Source: Bacteroidota bacterium (GTDB lineage: Bacteria > Bacteroidota > Ignavibacteria > Ignavibacteriales > Melioribacteraceae). From it: a stretch of DNA of 64,000 bases. The translations under genes and the position numbers were made by a program. The notes beneath the pieces are model-generated. The model worked only from the letters and a program-made list of their open reading frames with translations, was not told where the DNA came from and made no database searches. The stretch lies in contig JAEXOD010000012.1 of the NCBI GenBank assembly GCA_023447335.1, positions 29,015 through 93,014 on the forward strand, given 5' to 3'. This document shows, piece by piece, positions 62,777 through 64,000 of this stretch (its first letter is position 1; the number at the start of each line of letters is the position of its first letter).

Positions 62777-63220
62777 ATGTTTTACGGTAGTTATACATAT
62801 TCAATTGACCCGAAGAATAGACTAAGTATTCCGGTTAAATTCAGGAGAAATCTAAATCCTGAAGCTGCAGATACTTTTATGATGACACGCGGAATACAAC
62901 AATGTGTGTATGTCTATCCTAAAGACCTTTGGGAAACAGATGTAGAACCCCGAATAAAGAATCTTGATGAATTTGATACAAAACAATCGTCATTTATGTG
63001 TTTACTGCTAGAGTATGCAAACGAGGATGTGCTAGACTCACAATCCCGTTTATTGATACCAAAAGCCTTAACTGATTTTGCCGGAATTGAAAAAGATGTA
63101 TTTATCTTAGGCGTAAGAAACCACTTAGAACTTTGGAATCCTCAAATATATCAACAATTTAAAGCCTCAATTCCAAAATCTTATGCGGAAATTGCAGCCG
63201 AAGTAATGAAAAAAGATTAA
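62777..63220 (+). CDS. mraZ: Transcriptional regulator MraZ
   Basis: A 147-residue MraZ of normal length. Two SpoVT-AbrB-like halves appear as MFYGSYTYSIDPKNRLSIPVKFRRNL (about 1-26) and DVLDSQSRLLIPKALTDFAG (about 85-104), each with the DxxxR(L/I)xIP loop that binds TGGGN repeats. It represses the division and cell-wall (dcw) operon it begins. rsmH follows after two bases, so the two are co-transcribed. Confidence 0.95.
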   Translation: MFYGSYTYSIDPKNRLSIPVKFRRNLNPEAADTFMMTRGIQQCVYVYPKDLWETDVEPRIKNLDEFDTKQSSFMCLLLEYANEDVLDSQSRLLIPKALTDFAGIEKDVFILGVRNHLELWNPQIYQQFKASIPKSYAEIAAEVMKKD

Positions 63221-63222
63221 AG

Positions 63223-64000
63223 ATGGAAAAACATATACCGGTTTTACCCGAGATTAGCGTTCTTTATATATTGAATAATGTTAACGGAAACTATTTTGAT
63301 GCTACACTAGGCTTTGGCGGGCATACAAAGTTGCTTCTAGATAAATTAGGAATAAAAGCAAGAGTTGTATGCACCGATAAGGACATTGAAGCAATTAATT
63401 ATTGCAAGAACAAATTTAAAGATGACCACCGAGTTTCGATTTATAATGCGAGTTTTACAGAAATAGACAAGCTTTCTAAAATTGAGTTCCTTGAAAATTA
63501 TGACGGAATATTAGCCGATTTAGGAGTTTCTTCTTATCAACTTGATAATAAAAATTCAGGTTTTACATACAGAGAAGATACTTTTTTAGATTTAAGAATG
63601 GATAAATCGGTTGGAATAAGTGCTGCCGAAGTACTAAATACTTTTAAGCAAGATGAAATAGCAGATATCATATTTAACTACGGTGAAGAAAAAAAATCTC
63701 GATTAATTGCAAAAATAATAGTAGAACAAAGAAACTTACTACCAATTAAAACAACTAAGCAATTACGAGAAATTGTTGAAAGAGTATCACCGGTTGAAAA
63801 AAGCGCTGCTTCTTTATCCCGCGTATTTCAAGCATTGCGAATTTTCGTTAATAATGAACTGGAAGATTTAAAGATATTCCTGGAAAAAGCTATAGAATTG
63901 CTTAAACCCGGAGGAAAAATAGCTGTAATTTCGTATCACTCGTTAGAAGATCGAATCGTTAAAGAAGTTTTTAGATTTGCTGCAAAAGATTGTATCTGTC
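63223..64000 (+). CDS. rsmH: 16S rRNA m4C1402 methyltransferase RsmH (3' truncated by window)
   Basis: The first 259 codons of RsmH, starting MEKHIPVLPEISVLYILNN. SAM motif DATLGFGGHT (about 27-36), YDGILADLGVSSYQLDNKNSGF, and the MraW signature RVFQALRIFVNNELEDLKIFLEKAIELLKPGGKIAVISYHSLEDRIVKEVF are all present. It methylates N4 of C1402 in the ribosomal decoding site. The gene continues past 64000; in this gene order ftsL and ftsI (pbpB) normally follow. Confidence 0.96.
   Translation, partial: MEKHIPVLPEISVLYILNNVNGNYFDATLGFGGHTKLLLDKLGIKARVVCTDKDIEAINYCKNKFKDDHRVSIYNASFTEIDKLSKIEFLENYDGILADLGVSSYQLDNKNSGFTYREDTFLDLRMDKSVGISAAEVLNTFKQDEIADIIFNYGEEKKSRLIAKIIVEQRNLLPIKTTKQLREIVERVSPVEKSAASLSRVFQALRIFVNNELEDLKIFLEKAIELLKPGGKIAVISYHSLEDRIVKEVFRFAAKDCIC

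Overview
The window is a stretch of AT-rich bacterial chromosome (roughly 30% GC by eye) using the standard genetic code. The gene content points to the Bacteroidota/Ignavibacteriota/Kapabacteria side of the FCB group. It includes an S46 dipeptidyl-peptidase, a DUF2723 membrane protein, a YidC with a large periplasmic domain, many lipoprotein signal peptides, a patatin-Omp85 fusion and GH20. The exact lineage is an inference and cannot be fixed from this sequence alone.

Layout. 1-6.9 kb: envelope and surface genes (GT2 fragment, DUF2723/GT117-type membrane protein, GT9 heptosyltransferase-like protein, S9 peptidase lipoprotein). 7.1-7.9 kb: a clear DpnI-type endonuclease with no partner methylase. 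8.1-11.7 kb: small metabolic and stress genes (FmdB zinc ribbon, FAH-family enzyme, a secreted Bacteroidota-type protein, DJ-1/PfpI, an ACT-like protein, a stand-alone CBM48). 11.85-17 kb: the rpmH-rnpA-yidC block followed by a patatin-Omp85 fusion, then an Rrf2 regulator. 17.6-23.5 kb (minus strand): O-methyltransferase, gatB, a tyrosine phenol-lyase-like PLP enzyme and an MFS transporter. 23.6-26.7 kb: a YciO-type Sua5 protein, a lipoprotein, an SdiA-regulated-domain propeller and an AlkD-like protein.

27.2-38.7 kb is the most unusual region: a compact 11.5-kb virion-structure cluster with Mu-like head genes. On the minus strand lie portal, both terminase subunits and a small membrane protein. 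Divergent from them on the plus strand lie protease/scaffold, capsid, gp36- and gp37-like proteins, amidase, a spanin-like protein, a tail protein, a DUF6734-like glycosyltransferase, two overlapping tail-chaperone-like ORFs, a short tape-measure candidate and a tail-tip candidate. There is no integrase, transposase, repressor, replication gene, tail sheath or fibre. The two arms are separated by seven copies of AACCGTT spaced at exactly 12 bp, and the chaperone pair carries a textbook -1 frameshift signal (slippery T_TTT_TTA, 9-nt spacer, 9-bp stem). The set fits a gene-transfer-agent-like or domesticated/defective prophage. A stub ORF followed by a MITE at the right edge may mark truncation.

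39.1-47.8 kb: lipoprotein, second FmdB protein, a quinol-dependent NO reductase with an NsrR-like Rrf2 regulator and matching inverted-repeat operators, a TauE/SafE permease, an AraC regulator and an M48 lipoprotein protease. 48.5-53.7 kb: an outer-membrane-type protein, an SDR, a membrane protein and a GH20 hexosaminidase. 55-64 kb: a Cache-PAS histidine kinase divergent from a bacteriohemerythrin, a phosphomannomutase, a zinc-ribbon gene that seems to start at ATT, an S46 peptidase, and mraZ-rsmH at the head of a division/cell-wall cluster running off the window.

The gaps between genes (24.3-24.6, 26.7-27.2, 38.8-39.1, 40.2-41.3, 47.9-48.4, 49.3-49.95 and 53.8-55.05 kb) are packed with dispersed repeats. 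There are three ~240-311-bp MITE-like elements with shared terminal inverted repeats, five copies of a ~160-bp element bounded by two hairpins, 20-bp palindromes showing compensatory changes, and short degenerate families. No tRNA, rRNA or CRISPR array was seen.
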